DNA of 64,000 bases from positions 1 through 64,000 of the forward strand of contig NZ_FCOJ02000005.1 in assembly GCF_001545035.1 (NCBI RefSeq). The letters run 5' to 3'. Shown here piece by piece: positions 1 through 8,375 of this stretch. This DNA comes from Caballeronia glebae. GTDB lineage: Bacteria; Pseudomonadota; Gammaproteobacteria; Burkholderiales; Burkholderiaceae. The stretch's first letter is position 1. Every line of letters starts with the position of its first letter. Below the pieces are notes generated by a model, which ran no database searches, had not been told where the DNA came from, and worked only from the letters and a program-made list of their open reading frames with translations. The translations under genes and the position numbers were made by a program.

Positions 1-36
1 TTTCACAACCGGTCCGGCGGGCGTTTCCGCCTGACG

Positions 37-60
37 AGGGCGCCGTGACAGGCGCCCTCG
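37..60. terminator. GC-rich hairpin at the left edge
   Basis: GAGGGCGCC and GGCGCCCTC form a perfect 9-bp stem around a 6-nt loop. No T-run follows on either strand, so this is at best a weak or Rho-assisted terminator for a gene lying outside the window. Nothing else is recognisable in the first ~150 bases. Confidence 0.35.
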
Positions 61-156
61 TCGTTCATGGCGCGCGGCTGACCAAGCGCGAGCGGCATCG
101 ACAGAATCCCGTCGAAACGTGCGCGAGCCTACGCTTCAAGGCGTGCGAGCTTCAGG

Positions 157-202
157 CATTTAAGTTGCGTTTAACTCGTCGATCAAGGCGAGCGGGTATA
201 CT
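157..202 (+). promoter_or_regulatory. Putative promoter of the S41 protease gene with a PmrA-like repeat
   Basis: A good -10 hexamer, TATACT, lies at 197-202, 47 bases before the chosen ATG. No convincing -35 sits 17 bp upstream. Instead TTTAAG-N5-TTTAAC occupies 157-173 and ends 23 bp before the -10. This resembles the direct-repeat box of PmrA/BasR and QseB regulators, with one mismatch at the last base. The promoter call is moderate and the operator call is tentative. Confidence 0.4.
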
Positions 203-249
203 GGCCCGTCACACTTACGATGCAGCCCATCCGATTCCGACCGCACTCT

Positions 250-1833
250 ATGCGAAAGAACCTGAAAAATTTCGGCCTGATAGCCGTCGGCGTTGCTGCC
301 GGCGCACTCGCCACCTTGCAGATTTCCGCATCCGCAGAGCAAGCTGCTTCCTCGCCTCTGCCGCTCGAACAATTGCGGCTTTTCGCCGAAGTGTTCGGTC
401 AGATCAAGCACGAATACGTCGAACCGGTCGACGATAAAAAGCTCCTCACCGCCGCCATCAAGGGCATGGTGTCGAGCCTCGACCCGCACTCGTCCTATCT
501 CGACAAGACCGACTACGAAGAACTCCAGGAGCAGACCAAGGGCCGTTTCGCGGGCCTCGGCATCGAGATTTCTTCGGAAGACGGCCTGATCAAGGTCATT
601 TCGCCGATCGAAGACACGCCCGCGTTCCGCGCCGGCATTCGTCCGGGCGACCTCATCACGCGCATCAACGACAAGCCGGTGCGCGGTATGACACTGGACA
701 AGGCCGTGAAGCAGATGCGCGGCGAGCCGGGCACGAAGGTCACGCTCACGATCTTCCGCAAGAGCGACGACCGCACATTCCCGCTCACCGTGACGCGCGC
801 CGTGATCCGCGTGCAGTCGGTGAAGATGAAAGTGCCCGAACCGGGCTACGGCTACATCCGCATCACGAGCTTCCAGGAGCGCACGGTGCCGGATCTCGCC
901 GCGAAGCTGCAGGATCTCGCGCGCCAGCAACCGAATCTGAAGGGCCTCGTGCTCGATCTGCGCAACAACGGCGGCGGCTTGCTGCAAAGCGCGGTCGGCG
1001 TCGCGGGCGCGTTCCTGCCGGATAACGCGGTGGTCGTGTCGACCAATGGCCAGATCGCGGACGCGAAGCAAACCTTCCGCGACACCTACGACAACTATCG
1101 TCTGCCGTCCTTCGATTCCGATCCGTTGAAGAGCGTGCCGGAAATCTTCAAGAAGGTGCCGATGGTCGTGCTGACCAACGCTTACTCGGCATCGGCGTCA
1201 GAGATCGTCGCGGGCGCGCTGCAGGATCATCATCGCGCGCTGATCGTCGGCAAGACCACGTTCGGCAAGGGCTCGGTGCAAACCGTGCGTCCAATGACCG
1301 CCGACAGCGCCCTGCGCCTGACGACGGCCTACTACTACACGCCGAGCGGCAAGTCGATCCAGAACCAGGGCGTGCGCCCGGACGTGCCGGTCGATCAATA
1401 CGCGGACGGCGATCCGGACGACGCGCTCGTCACGCGTGAAGTGGACTATTCGAACCACCTCGCGAACACGCAGGACCCGAACGAGAAGAAGGAGCAGGAA
1501 CAGCGCGAGGCGGATCGCCTGGAGCAACTGCGCATTCTCGAAGAGCAGAACGACAAGAAGACGCCCGAGCAGCGCCGCAAGGATCGCGAACGCAAGCCGG
1601 TCGAATTCGGCAGCTCGGACGACTACATGCTCCAGCAAGCCTTGAACAAGCTCGAAGGCAAGCCGGTCGCCGAGTCGAAGTCGTACAGCGAACGCAAGCT
1701 CGCGCAGAACAAGCCGGCCCGTTCGGCTTCCGCGCCCGTTGTCGCGCCGCCCGCGCTGCCGGCCACGCCGGGTTCCGCGCCGGCGTCGGGCGCGCAACCG
1801 GCTTCGGCGCCGACCGCGCAGCAGTCGAAGTAA
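250..1833 (+). CDS. S41-family C-terminal processing peptidase (CtpA/Prc type)
   Basis: A 527-residue periplasmic serine protease of the carboxy-terminal processing family, which degrades or trims exported proteins. The start is placed at the ATG giving MRKNLKNFG, because a hydrophobic export signal follows at once; an ATG 30 bases upstream would only add a polar leader. A PDZ domain follows at roughly residues 95-185. The peptidase core contains the SASASEI segment with the nucleophilic serine (near base 1190) and the GKTTFGKGSVQ segment with the general-base lysine (near 1265). The last ~80 residues are charged, then Pro/Ala-rich, and probably disordered. A strong terminator follows, so the gene appears monocistronic in the window. 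Family assignment is firm; the natural substrates are not evident. Confidence 0.93.
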   Translation: MRKNLKNFGLIAVGVAAGALATLQISASAEQAASSPLPLEQLRLFAEVFGQIKHEYVEPVDDKKLLTAAIKGMVSSLDPHSSYLDKTDYEELQEQTKGRFAGLGIEISSEDGLIKVISPIEDTPAFRAGIRPGDLITRINDKPVRGMTLDKAVKQMRGEPGTKVTLTIFRKSDDRTFPLTVTRAVIRVQSVKMKVPEPGYGYIRITSFQERTVPDLAAKLQDLARQQPNLKGLVLDLRNNGGGLLQSAVGVAGAFLPDNAVVVSTNGQIADAKQTFRDTYDNYRLPSFDSDPLKSVPEIFKKVPMVVLTNAYSASASEIVAGALQDHHRALIVGKTTFGKGSVQTVRPMTADSALRLTTAYYYTPSGKSIQNQGVRPDVPVDQYADGDPDDALVTREVDYSNHLANTQDPNEKKEQEQREADRLEQLRILEEQNDKKTPEQRRKDRERKPVEFGSSDDYMLQQALNKLEGKPVAESKSYSERKLAQNKPARSASAPVVAPPALPATPGSAPASGAQPASAPTAQQSK

Positions 1834-1853
1834 TTTTCCCGTAGTCCTGCAAA

Positions 1854-1884
1854 GGCTTCGCAGCATGACGCTGCGAAGCCTTTT
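1854..1884 (+). terminator. Rho-independent terminator after the S41 protease gene
   Basis: GGCTTCGCAGC and GCTGCGAAGCC form a perfect 11-bp stem with loop ATGAC, followed by TTTT and further T-rich sequence. Confidence 0.9.
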
Positions 1885-1898
1885 CTCTTTTGCGCGCT

Positions 1899-1904
1899 TA
1901 GAAT
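1899..1904 (+). promoter_or_regulatory. Putative -10 element of the moeB-like gene
   Basis: TAGAAT stands 31 bases before the ATG at 1936, just after the upstream terminator. It fits a short leader. No clear -35 is visible. Confidence 0.35.
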
Positions 1905-1935
1905 GCTTCGTTCGAGCAAGCCGATTCTTTCCGCG

Positions 1936-2685
1936 ATGAACGACGATCAACTCCTTCGCTATTCCCGCCATATCCTCGTCGATGAAATCGGCATCGAGGC
2001 GCAGCAGCGCTTTCTCGACGCGCACGCGATCATCATCGGCGCGGGCGGGCTCGGTGCGCCCGCCGCGATGTACCTTGCCGCCGCAGGTGTCGGCAAGATC
2101 ACGCTGGTCGATGCCGATACCGTCGATCTCACGAATCTGCAGCGGCAGATCGTGCACATGACGCGCGCGGTCGGAACGCCCAAGGTGGAATCGGCGCGCG
2201 AGACTTTGAACGCGCTGAATCCGGGCGTCGAAGTCATCGCGGTGAACGCGCGCGCCGACGCCGCGTGGCTCGACATCAACGTGCCCGGCAAATCCGTGGT
2301 GCTCGATTGCAGCGACAATTTCTCGACGCGTCACGCGATCAACGCGGCTTGCGTCGCGCATCGCGTGCCGCTCGTGTCGGGCGCGGCGTTGCGTTTCGAC
2401 GGGCAGATCAGCACTTTCGACTTTCGCTCGCCCGATTCGCCCTGCTACGCGTGCGTGTTCCCGCCGGATCAGCCGTTCGAGGAAGTCGCCTGTTCGACGA
2501 TGGGCGTGTTCGCGCCGACGGTCGGCATCATCGGCGCGATGCAGGCGGCGGAGGCGCTGCGCGTGATCGGCGTCTTCGGCGAAACGCTCGCGGGCCGGCT
2601 AATGATGCTCGACTCGCTGCGCATGGAATGGAACACGATGAGGATCGCGCGGCAGCCGGATTGCCCGGTCTGCGGCGCGCGCTGA
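1936..2685 (+). CDS. moeB: HesA/MoeB/ThiF family adenylyltransferase
   Basis: A 249-residue E1-like enzyme that adenylates the C-terminal glycine of a sulfur-carrier protein (MoaD or ThiS) with ATP, for molybdopterin or thiazole synthesis in the cytoplasm. The nucleotide-binding loop IIGAGGLGAPAA lies near residue 35. DNLQRQ-like contact residues appear in VDLTNLQRQIVH. Two CxxC pairs, CYAC near residue 170 and CPVC at the C terminus, form the structural zinc site. The cysteine in ACSTMGVFAP is the usual conserved E1 cysteine. The ATG starting MNDDQLLRYSRH matches the family start. MoeB and ThiF cannot be separated from sequence alone; no moa, moe or thi gene is nearby. The stop codon abuts the convergent ptsI stop with one base between. 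Confidence 0.85.
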   Translation: MNDDQLLRYSRHILVDEIGIEAQQRFLDAHAIIIGAGGLGAPAAMYLAAAGVGKITLVDADTVDLTNLQRQIVHMTRAVGTPKVESARETLNALNPGVEVIAVNARADAAWLDINVPGKSVVLDCSDNFSTRHAINAACVAHRVPLVSGAALRFDGQISTFDFRSPDSPCYACVFPPDQPFEEVACSTMGVFAPTVGIIGAMQAAEALRVIGVFGETLAGRLMMLDSLRMEWNTMRIARQPDCPVCGAR

Positions 2686-2686
2686 A

Positions 2687-4447
2687 TCAGACCTTCTGCA
2701 ACGCCGTGAGCGCCGCCTGCAACTCCGCGGGCTCGTAAGCGGCGAGCACATCCGCGACCGGCTTTTCGAGCGCCTTCAGATTCGAGCGCAGGATCTCCTG
2801 CTTCACGATCAGCAACTGGCTCGGATGCATCGAGAATTCGGTGAGTCCGAGCCCGAGCAGCAAGCGCGTAACGGAGGGATCGCCCGCCATTTCGCCGCAC
2901 ACCGAAACCGGCACGCCCGCGCGCTTCGCCTCGCGCAACGTGAACGCGATCAGATTCAGCACCGCCGGATGCAGCGGATCGTACAGATGCGCGACGGCGT
3001 TATCGGCGCGGTCGATCGCGAGCGTGTACTGAATCAGATCGTTCGTGCCGATCGAGAGAAAATCGAGCCGGCTCAGGAACAGCCGCACCGCGATGGCCGC
3101 GGCGGGAATTTCGATCATCGCGCCGACCTGAATCTGGTGATCGTATGCGACGCCTTCCTCGTCCAGTTGACGCTTCGCCTCACGAATCAGATCGAGCGTC
3201 TGGTCGATCTCCTGCGCGTGCGCGAGCATCGGGATGAGAATCTTGGTCGGGCCGAACGCCGATGCCCGCAAAATGGCGCGCAGTTGCGTGATGAACATCT
3301 GCGGCTCGGAGAGGCTCCAGCGGATCGCGCGCAGACCGAGCGCGGGATTCGGCGCGGTTTCGTAGCCATCGCCGCTACCCATCGAATCGAGCGGCTTGTC
3401 GGCGCCGACGTCGATCGTGCGAATCGTCACCGGCTTGCCGTTCATCAGCTCGACCGCGCGCTTGTACGCCTCGAACTGCTCCTCTTCCTCCGGCAACTGA
3501 TCCTTGTGGTTCATGAAGAGGAATTCGGTGCGAAAAAGGCCGACGCCCATCGCGCCCGCTTCGACCGCCACTTGCGCGTCGTCCGGCAACTCGATGTTCG
3601 CGCACAACTCGATCTTCGTGCCGCAGACCGTTTGTGTCGGCGAGAACTTCAGGCGCTGGAGCTTGCGCTGCTCCAGCAATTTCTCGCTTTGGCGATACGA
3701 ATACTCTTCGAGGACGATCGGCGCCGGATCGACGATCACGATGCCATGATCGCCGTCGACGATGATCAAATCGTTCTGGCGGATCAGCGCGCTCGCCTGT
3801 TGCACGCCGACGGACGCCGGAATGCCGAGGCTGCGCGCGACGATGGCCGTATGCGAGGTGCGGCCGCCGAGATCGGTCACGAAGCCCTTGAACGCCTGCG
3901 TCTTGAACTGGAGCATGTCCGCCGGCGCGATATCGTGCGCGACGACGATCATCTCGTTGTGCCCGTTGCTCGCGGCCGTGTGCACGACGAGCGACGCGGC
4001 CGTCGGCGCGCCCGCGAGCGCCTTCAGAAGACGCTCGACCACCTGCTCGACGTCCGCCTTGCGCTCGCGCAGATATTCGTCTTCGATCTCGTCGAAATAG
4101 CCGCCGAGAATTTCGAGTTGTTCGGTGAGCGCCCACTCGACGTTGTAGCGGCGTGTGCGAATCAGGTCGATGGTTTCCTGCACGAGCATGGCGTCGTTCA
4201 GGATCATGGTATGGACGTCGATGAACGCGCCCATTTCGCTGGGCGCGTCGGCGGAAAGATCGTCGCGCAGCGCTGCGAGCTCGCCGCAGACGCCCGCCTG
4301 CGCCACGTGAAATCGGGCGATTTCCGCGTCGATCTGATCGGGTTCGATCAGATAATGGTCTACGTCGAGCGCCGCCGGCGCGATCAGATACGCGCGCCCA
4401 ATGGCGATGCCGCGCGATACGGGAATTCCATGCAGCGTGAAGGACAC
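2687..4447 (-). CDS. ptsI: Phosphoenolpyruvate-protein phosphotransferase (PTS enzyme I)
   Basis: A 586-residue cytoplasmic EI that takes phosphate from phosphoenolpyruvate onto a histidine and passes it to HPr. The phosphorylated histidine is near residue 199 in GGRTSHTAIVARS. The PEP-binding TIM barrel carries LFRTEFLFMN, the SIGTNDLIQY segment and the catalytic-cysteine segment SVCGEMAGD. The start is taken as the GTG of VSFTLHGIPVSRG, because GAGGAGG sits just upstream and the family N terminus begins here; a TTG 60 bases further upstream is less likely. The HPr gene lies upstream in the same direction, but 222 bases and a hairpin separate them. No sugar-specific EIIB or EIIC is in the window. 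Confidence 0.95.
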   Translation of the reverse strand: MSFTLHGIPVSRGIAIGRAYLIAPAALDVDHYLIEPDQIDAEIARFHVAQAGVCGELAALRDDLSADAPSEMGAFIDVHTMILNDAMLVQETIDLIRTRRYNVEWALTEQLEILGGYFDEIEDEYLRERKADVEQVVERLLKALAGAPTAASLVVHTAASNGHNEMIVVAHDIAPADMLQFKTQAFKGFVTDLGGRTSHTAIVARSLGIPASVGVQQASALIRQNDLIIVDGDHGIVIVDPAPIVLEEYSYRQSEKLLEQRKLQRLKFSPTQTVCGTKIELCANIELPDDAQVAVEAGAMGVGLFRTEFLFMNHKDQLPEEEEQFEAYKRAVELMNGKPVTIRTIDVGADKPLDSMGSGDGYETAPNPALGLRAIRWSLSEPQMFITQLRAILRASAFGPTKILIPMLAHAQEIDQTLDLIREAKRQLDEEGVAYDHQIQVGAMIEIPAAAIAVRLFLSRLDFLSIGTNDLIQYTLAIDRADNAVAHLYDPLHPAVLNLIAFTLREAKRAGVPVSVCGEMAGDPSVTRLLLGLGLTEFSMHPSQLLIVKQEILRSNLKALEKPVADVLAAYEPAELQAALTALQKV

Positions 4448-4616
4448 GCGCTCCTCCTCTCGTTTTTGATTGTCGCGGTCTGCCGGGAGCCCCCTCGACG
4501 GGCACAAACCGCGCGTCCATTATAAGTTCGAATGTGCCGACAAGTCCCTGAACACCCGGTCATGTCAGGGCCGGCACGGTTGCACGGCATTACGCGAACG
4601 CGTGATGCGGATACGA

Positions 4617-4642
4617 AAAAGCCGCGTCGATGCGCGGCTTTT
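4617..4642 (-). terminator. Hairpin between ptsH and ptsI
   Basis: AAAAGCCGCG and CGCGGCTTTT form a perfect 10-bp inverted repeat with a 6-base loop. Read on the minus strand it is a GC stem followed by TTTTTCG, so it should terminate or attenuate transcription leaving ptsH before it reaches ptsI. Confidence 0.65.
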
Positions 4643-4669
4643 CATTGAACGGGCACGGCGGCGAAGCGC

Positions 4670-4939
4670 TTACTGCCCTTCCCCGAATTTATCGGCGATC
4701 AGTGCGAGGATCGCCTGCATTGCTTCGGTTTCGTCGGCGCCTTCGGTTTCGATCGTCACCGTGCTGCCGATTCCCGCCGCCAGCATCATCACGCCCATGA
4801 TGCTCTTCGCGTTGATCCGGCGCCCATTGCGGCTCATCCAGATCTCGCATTGGAAGTTGCCCGCCAGCTGTGTGAGCTTGGCCGAAGCGCGTGCGTGGAG
4901 CCCCAGCTTGTTCACGATTGTTGTTTCTTGTTGCAGCAT
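4670..4939 (-). CDS. ptsH: HPr phosphocarrier protein
   Basis: An 89-residue HPr, the small phosphocarrier between EI and EIIA proteins. His15 in KLGLHARAS is the site phosphorylated by EI. Ser46 in NAKSIMGVM is the regulatory serine that an HPr kinase could modify; no kinase gene is in the window. Length and both motifs match the family closely. The EIIA gene ends 36 bases upstream, so the two are almost certainly cotranscribed. A hairpin downstream separates this gene from ptsI. The absence of sugar permease genes suggests a regulatory rather than a transport role, as described for the truncated PTS of beta-proteobacteria. Confidence 0.95.
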   Translation of the reverse strand: MLQQETTIVNKLGLHARASAKLTQLAGNFQCEIWMSRNGRRINAKSIMGVMMLAAGIGSTVTIETEGADETEAMQAILALIADKFGEGQ

Positions 4940-4975
4940 GATGCTCCGAACGCTAGATGAATGAAATGAGCGGCG

Positions 4976-5464
4976 TCAGTGGCTCGCGGCTTTGGCGCTG
5001 ATGAGATCGGCGCTCGCCGAGCATGCCGGATCGGGCGAGCCGGCGGCCTTCGTCGCGAGTGCGCAGGGATTGAGCGGCGTGGACGAATCCAGTTCCTGGA
5101 TGCCCTTCGAGCCGCCCTGAAGAATTTTTTCGGCGAGCGTGTCGAGCGGCGTCGCGCGATAGCAGACGGCGCGCACGAGCATCGGCAGATTGCAGCCGGC
5201 AAGCACGCGCACGTCGGTATCGTGCAGACTCGCCGCGATGTTCGCGGGCGTCGCGCCGAATACGTCGGTGAGCACGATTGCGCCGTTGTCTTCCTTCAGA
5301 CGATCGATTTCCGAGCGCGCGAACGCGCGGACCTCGACCGGATCGCAGTCGGGCATCACGTCGATGACGCCGATGCGCGCCGGCAGACCGCCGTAGATAT
5401 GAGCCACACACTCGCGCAGCGCGGTGGCGAAAGGTGCGTGCGCGATGATCAGAATGCCAGCCAT
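4976..5464 (-). CDS. PTS EIIA component, mannose/fructose family
   Basis: A 162-residue EIIA-Man-type domain that would accept phosphate from HPr on His9 in ILIIAHAPFA. The Rossmann-like core with VLTDVFGATPAN near residue 45 is typical of the family. Residues after ~130 form a short nonconserved tail containing a cysteine. It is a free-standing EIIA with no EIIB or EIIC partner here, and is first in the EIIA-ptsH-ptsI order. In related bacteria this set acts as a regulatory PTS whose phosphorylation state reports carbon or energy status; the output partner is not visible in this window. Family assignment is firm and function is inferred. Confidence 0.88.
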   Translation of the reverse strand: MAGILIIAHAPFATALRECVAHIYGGLPARIGVIDVMPDCDPVEVRAFARSEIDRLKEDNGAIVLTDVFGATPANIAASLHDTDVRVLAGCNLPMLVRAVCYRATPLDTLAEKILQGGSKGIQELDSSTPLNPCALATKAAGSPDPACSASADLISAKAASH

Positions 5465-5750
5465 GTCAGGAAATTGCCTCAGCGACAGTTCAGCGACGAA
5501 TAATCAGACGAATACGTCGGAGTTCGCTCGAAAGCGCGCGAGCGGCGCGGAACACAACGCTTAAATGGGCGCCGGTCTGGAGTAAATCAACCGCCTTCCA
5601 GCGCCATTACCCGTAGCCTGCGCCTCGATGCTTAATCGCACTTTGAGACGCGATTGCGCCCCAAAAAACAAGCGCCGGGACGACAATTCTAACAGTCCTG
5701 CCGAGCTGAGTTTGGCGCGATGTCCGCGCGCGTTCCGTGCGCGGGCGGAC

Positions 5751-6707
5751 TCAGTGCACCGCGCGTTCGAGCGCATCGATGAACGTGCCCGCGACGTCGA
5801 AGCCGGTCTGATCCATGATCTCGCGGAAACACGTCGGGCTCGTAACGTTCACTTCGGTGAGATAGTCGCCGATCGCGTCCAGACCGGCGAGCAGCAGGCC
5901 GCGCGCCTGCAGCACCGGCCCGAGCGTTTCGGCGATTTCGCGATCGCGCGCCGACAGCGGCTGCGCGCGCCCGAGGCCGCCCGCCGCGAGATTGCCGCGC
6001 ACTTCGCTGCCCTGCGGAATGCGTGCGAGCGAATACGGCACCGGCTGGCCGCCGATCACGAGAATGCGCTTGTCGCCGTCCGTGATTTCCGGGATGAACT
6101 TCTGCGCCATCACCGTGCGCGCGCCGTCCTCGGACAACATCTCGACGATCGAGCCGAGATTCATCCCGTCCGCCTTGACGCGGAACACGCCCATGCCGCC
6201 CATGCCGTCGAGCGGCTTCAGGATCACGTCGCCGTGTTCGGCATGGAAGGCGCGCAGGCGCGCGGCGTCGCGCGTGACGAGCGTCGGCGTGACGAACTGC
6301 GGCCATTCCGCGATGGCGAGCTTTTCGGAGTGATCGCGGATCGCCTGCGGCTTGTTGAAGATGCGGGCGCCGTTGCGCTCGGCAATCTCCAGCAGCCACG
6401 TGGCGTTCACGTACTCCAGGTCGAACGGCGGGTCTTTGCGCATCAGCACGGCATCGAAATGCGTAAGCGACAGATGCTCGGCCTGCTCGGCCGCATACCA
6501 CGGCAAGCGGTCGCTGTTGGCCTCGTCGCCGACGATAGCGATGCGCCGCGCGCTCGCTTCGACCTTCGCGCCGTTCCACGCGAGATGCTGCGGCTCGCAC
6601 GCGTAGAGCACGTGGCCGCGCCGCGCGGCTTCGGCCATCATCGCGTAGGTCGTGTCCTTGTAGATCTTGAAGCGATCGAGCGGGTCGGCGATAAAGAGGA
6701 TGTTCAT
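5751..6707 (-). CDS. gshB: Glutathione synthetase
   Basis: A 318-residue ATP-grasp enzyme that joins gamma-glutamylcysteine and glycine to make glutathione in the cytoplasm. The N-terminal [18 protein letters not shown] is the family signature for substrate binding. The ATP-grasp region contains [16 protein letters not shown] near residue 155, with the lysine and glycine-rich loop that hold ATP. The conserved [11 protein letters not shown] near the C terminus is also present. gshA ends 52 bases upstream in the same direction, so the two form a glutathione operon with the first-step enzyme first. Length matches the E. coli enzyme (about 316 residues). Confidence 0.95.
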   Translation of the reverse strand: MNILFIADPLDRFKIYKDTTYAMMAEAARRGHVLYACEPQHLAWNGAKVEASARRIAIVGDEANSDRLPWYAAEQAEHLSLTHFDAVLMRKDPPFDLEYVNATWLLEIAERNGARIFNKPQAIRDHSEKLAIAEWPQFVTPTLVTRDAARLRAFHAEHGDVILKPLDGMGGMGVFRVKADGMNLGSIVEMLSEDGARTVMAQKFIPEITDGDKRILVIGGQPVPYSLARIPQGSEVRGNLAAGGLGRAQPLSARDREIAETLGPVLQARGLLLAGLDAIGDYLTEVNVTSPTCFREIMDQTGFDVAGTFIDALERAVH

Positions 6708-6759
6708 GTTAATTCGCTAGTACGGTGCGCGGCCTGCGAGCTTACCGCAAGCCGCTATT

Positions 6760-8049
6760 TCACACCTGAATCGCTTCCGGATCGGTCTTTTCGAGTTCGA
6801 GCGACGCCGCCAGCAGCCCGAGCCGCGCCACCACGCCGTACATGTAGAAACGGTTCGGCGGCGCCGCGCCCGGCTTGGCGTGCGTGTCGGGAAGAGCCGT
6901 GTGCTCGAAGCCGAGCGGCACGAAATGCATGCCCGGCGCGTTGAGGTTCTGATCGCGCTCGCGCGATTCGTGCACGCGATAGAAACCGCCGACGACATAC
7001 CGGTCGATCATGTACACGACCGGCTCCGCGACCGCGTTTTCCACGCGCTCGAAGGTATGCACGCCTTCCTGCACGATCACGTCGTGGACTTGCAGGCCTT
7101 CCTTCGCGTCGTTCATCTTGCTGCGCTCGCGCTTGGTCAGCGCGGCGACTTCGCTCGCGTCGTGCACGGTCATCACGCCCTTGCCGTAGGTGCCGGCGTC
7201 CGCCTTGATGACGACATAGGGACGCTCGCTGATGCCGTACTCGCGATACTTCTTCGCGATCTTCTTGAGCACGCCGTCGATGGCCTCGGCGAGCGCTTGT
7301 TCGCCCGTGCGCGCTTCGTAATCGACGCCTTCCACGTGCGCGAAGTACGGATTCACCATCCACGGATCGATCTCGACGAGCTTTGAGAATTTCTTCGCGA
7401 CATCGTCGTAGCAGGAGAAATGCGTCGACTTGCGGCGCACCGCCCAGCCGGCATGCAGCGGCGGCAGCAGATACTGCTCATGCAAATTTTCCAGCACGGG
7501 CGGAATGCCGGCCGAAAGATCGTTGTTGAGCAGGATCGAACAGGGATCGAAATTCTTCAGCCCGAGGCGGCGCGGCGTGCGTTCGAGCGGCTCCAGCACG
7601 ATCTTCTGACCATCCGCGAGCGCGATGGTCACGGGACCGTGAATATTCTCGTCGAGCGTGCCGAAGCGGATATTGAGCCCGGCTTGCCGCATGATCAACG
7701 CGAGACGCGCAACGTTCTCCAGATAGAACGCGTTGCGCGTATGGCGCTCGGGAATGACGAGCAGATTCTTCGCGTCCGGGCAGATTTTTTCGATTGACGC
7801 CATCGCCGCCTGTACCGCGAGCGGCAACACTTCCTGCGGCAGATTGTTGAAACCGCCGGGAAAGAGATTCGTGTCGACGGGCGCGAGCTTGAACCCCGCG
7901 TTGCGCAGATCGACGGAACAGTAAAACGGCGGCGTGTGCTCCTGCCATTCGAGCCGGAACCAGCGCTCGATAGCAGGCATGGCCTCAAGGATCTTCCGTT
8001 CGAGATCGAGCAGCGGGCCACTTAACGCCGTAACAAGGTGCGGAACCAT
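6760..8049 (-). CDS. gshA: Glutamate-cysteine ligase, proteobacterial GshA family
   Basis: A 429-residue enzyme catalysing the ATP-dependent first step of glutathione synthesis, gamma-glutamylcysteine formation. The sequence matches the family found in beta-proteobacteria (the PF08886-type GshA) rather than the E. coli GshA or plant types. Recognisable stretches include CSVDLRNAGFKLAPVDTN near residue 45, KADAGTYGKGVMTV near residue 265 (a loop resembling ATP-grasp nucleotide loops) and the ending FYMYGVVARLGLLAASLE. It is directly upstream of gshB. The leader contains the perfect palindrome AGCAATTGCT about 90 bases upstream; I assign it no function. Confidence 0.92.
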   Translation of the reverse strand: MVPHLVTALSGPLLDLERKILEAMPAIERWFRLEWQEHTPPFYCSVDLRNAGFKLAPVDTNLFPGGFNNLPQEVLPLAVQAAMASIEKICPDAKNLLVIPERHTRNAFYLENVARLALIMRQAGLNIRFGTLDENIHGPVTIALADGQKIVLEPLERTPRRLGLKNFDPCSILLNNDLSAGIPPVLENLHEQYLLPPLHAGWAVRRKSTHFSCYDDVAKKFSKLVEIDPWMVNPYFAHVEGVDYEARTGEQALAEAIDGVLKKIAKKYREYGISERPYVVIKADAGTYGKGVMTVHDASEVAALTKRERSKMNDAKEGLQVHDVIVQEGVHTFERVENAVAEPVVYMIDRYVVGGFYRVHESRERDQNLNAPGMHFVPLGFEHTALPDTHAKPGAAPPNRFYMYGVVARLGLLAASLELEKTDPEAIQV

Positions 8050-8276
8050 GTATTACTCGCGGTGCGTTGCATGAGACCGGAGCACGGCGCCAACGCGCCC
8101 ACTCCGGTCGCACGAGGAGAAAAGATTGTAGAGCAATTGCTTTGCCTAACTGGGTATGAACCGCCAATTGACAAGGTTTCCCGGCCGTCTCCGTGCGGTT
8201 TCCGCGCTCGTTTGCGCCTGGCGATCCGATAGATTGCCCGCCTTCGTTCGACGAAACCCCGACACAAATCGCAGCC

Positions 8277-8303
8277 AAAAAAATGCCCGCCATGAAGGCG
8301 GGC
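8277..8303 (-). terminator. Rho-independent terminator after amtB
   Basis: GCCCGCC and GGCGGGC form a 7-bp stem around ATGAA, with a run of seven A on the plus strand that becomes a T-run at the 3' end of the minus-strand transcript. The rest of the 8050-8375 gap holds the gshA promoter region and shows no gene. Confidence 0.85.
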
Positions 8304-8375
8304 GAAGTCGCTGCGCTCGTTCGTTGCCCGCAATCCGGCGCGCCCTCTCGCGGCGCGCCGGTTGCGGCGTAAAAC

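Noticed and set aside
2825..4525. A 566-codon open frame on the plus strand opposite ptsI
   Set aside because: The product is Arg-rich low-complexity sequence and antisense to a well-conserved enzyme I gene.
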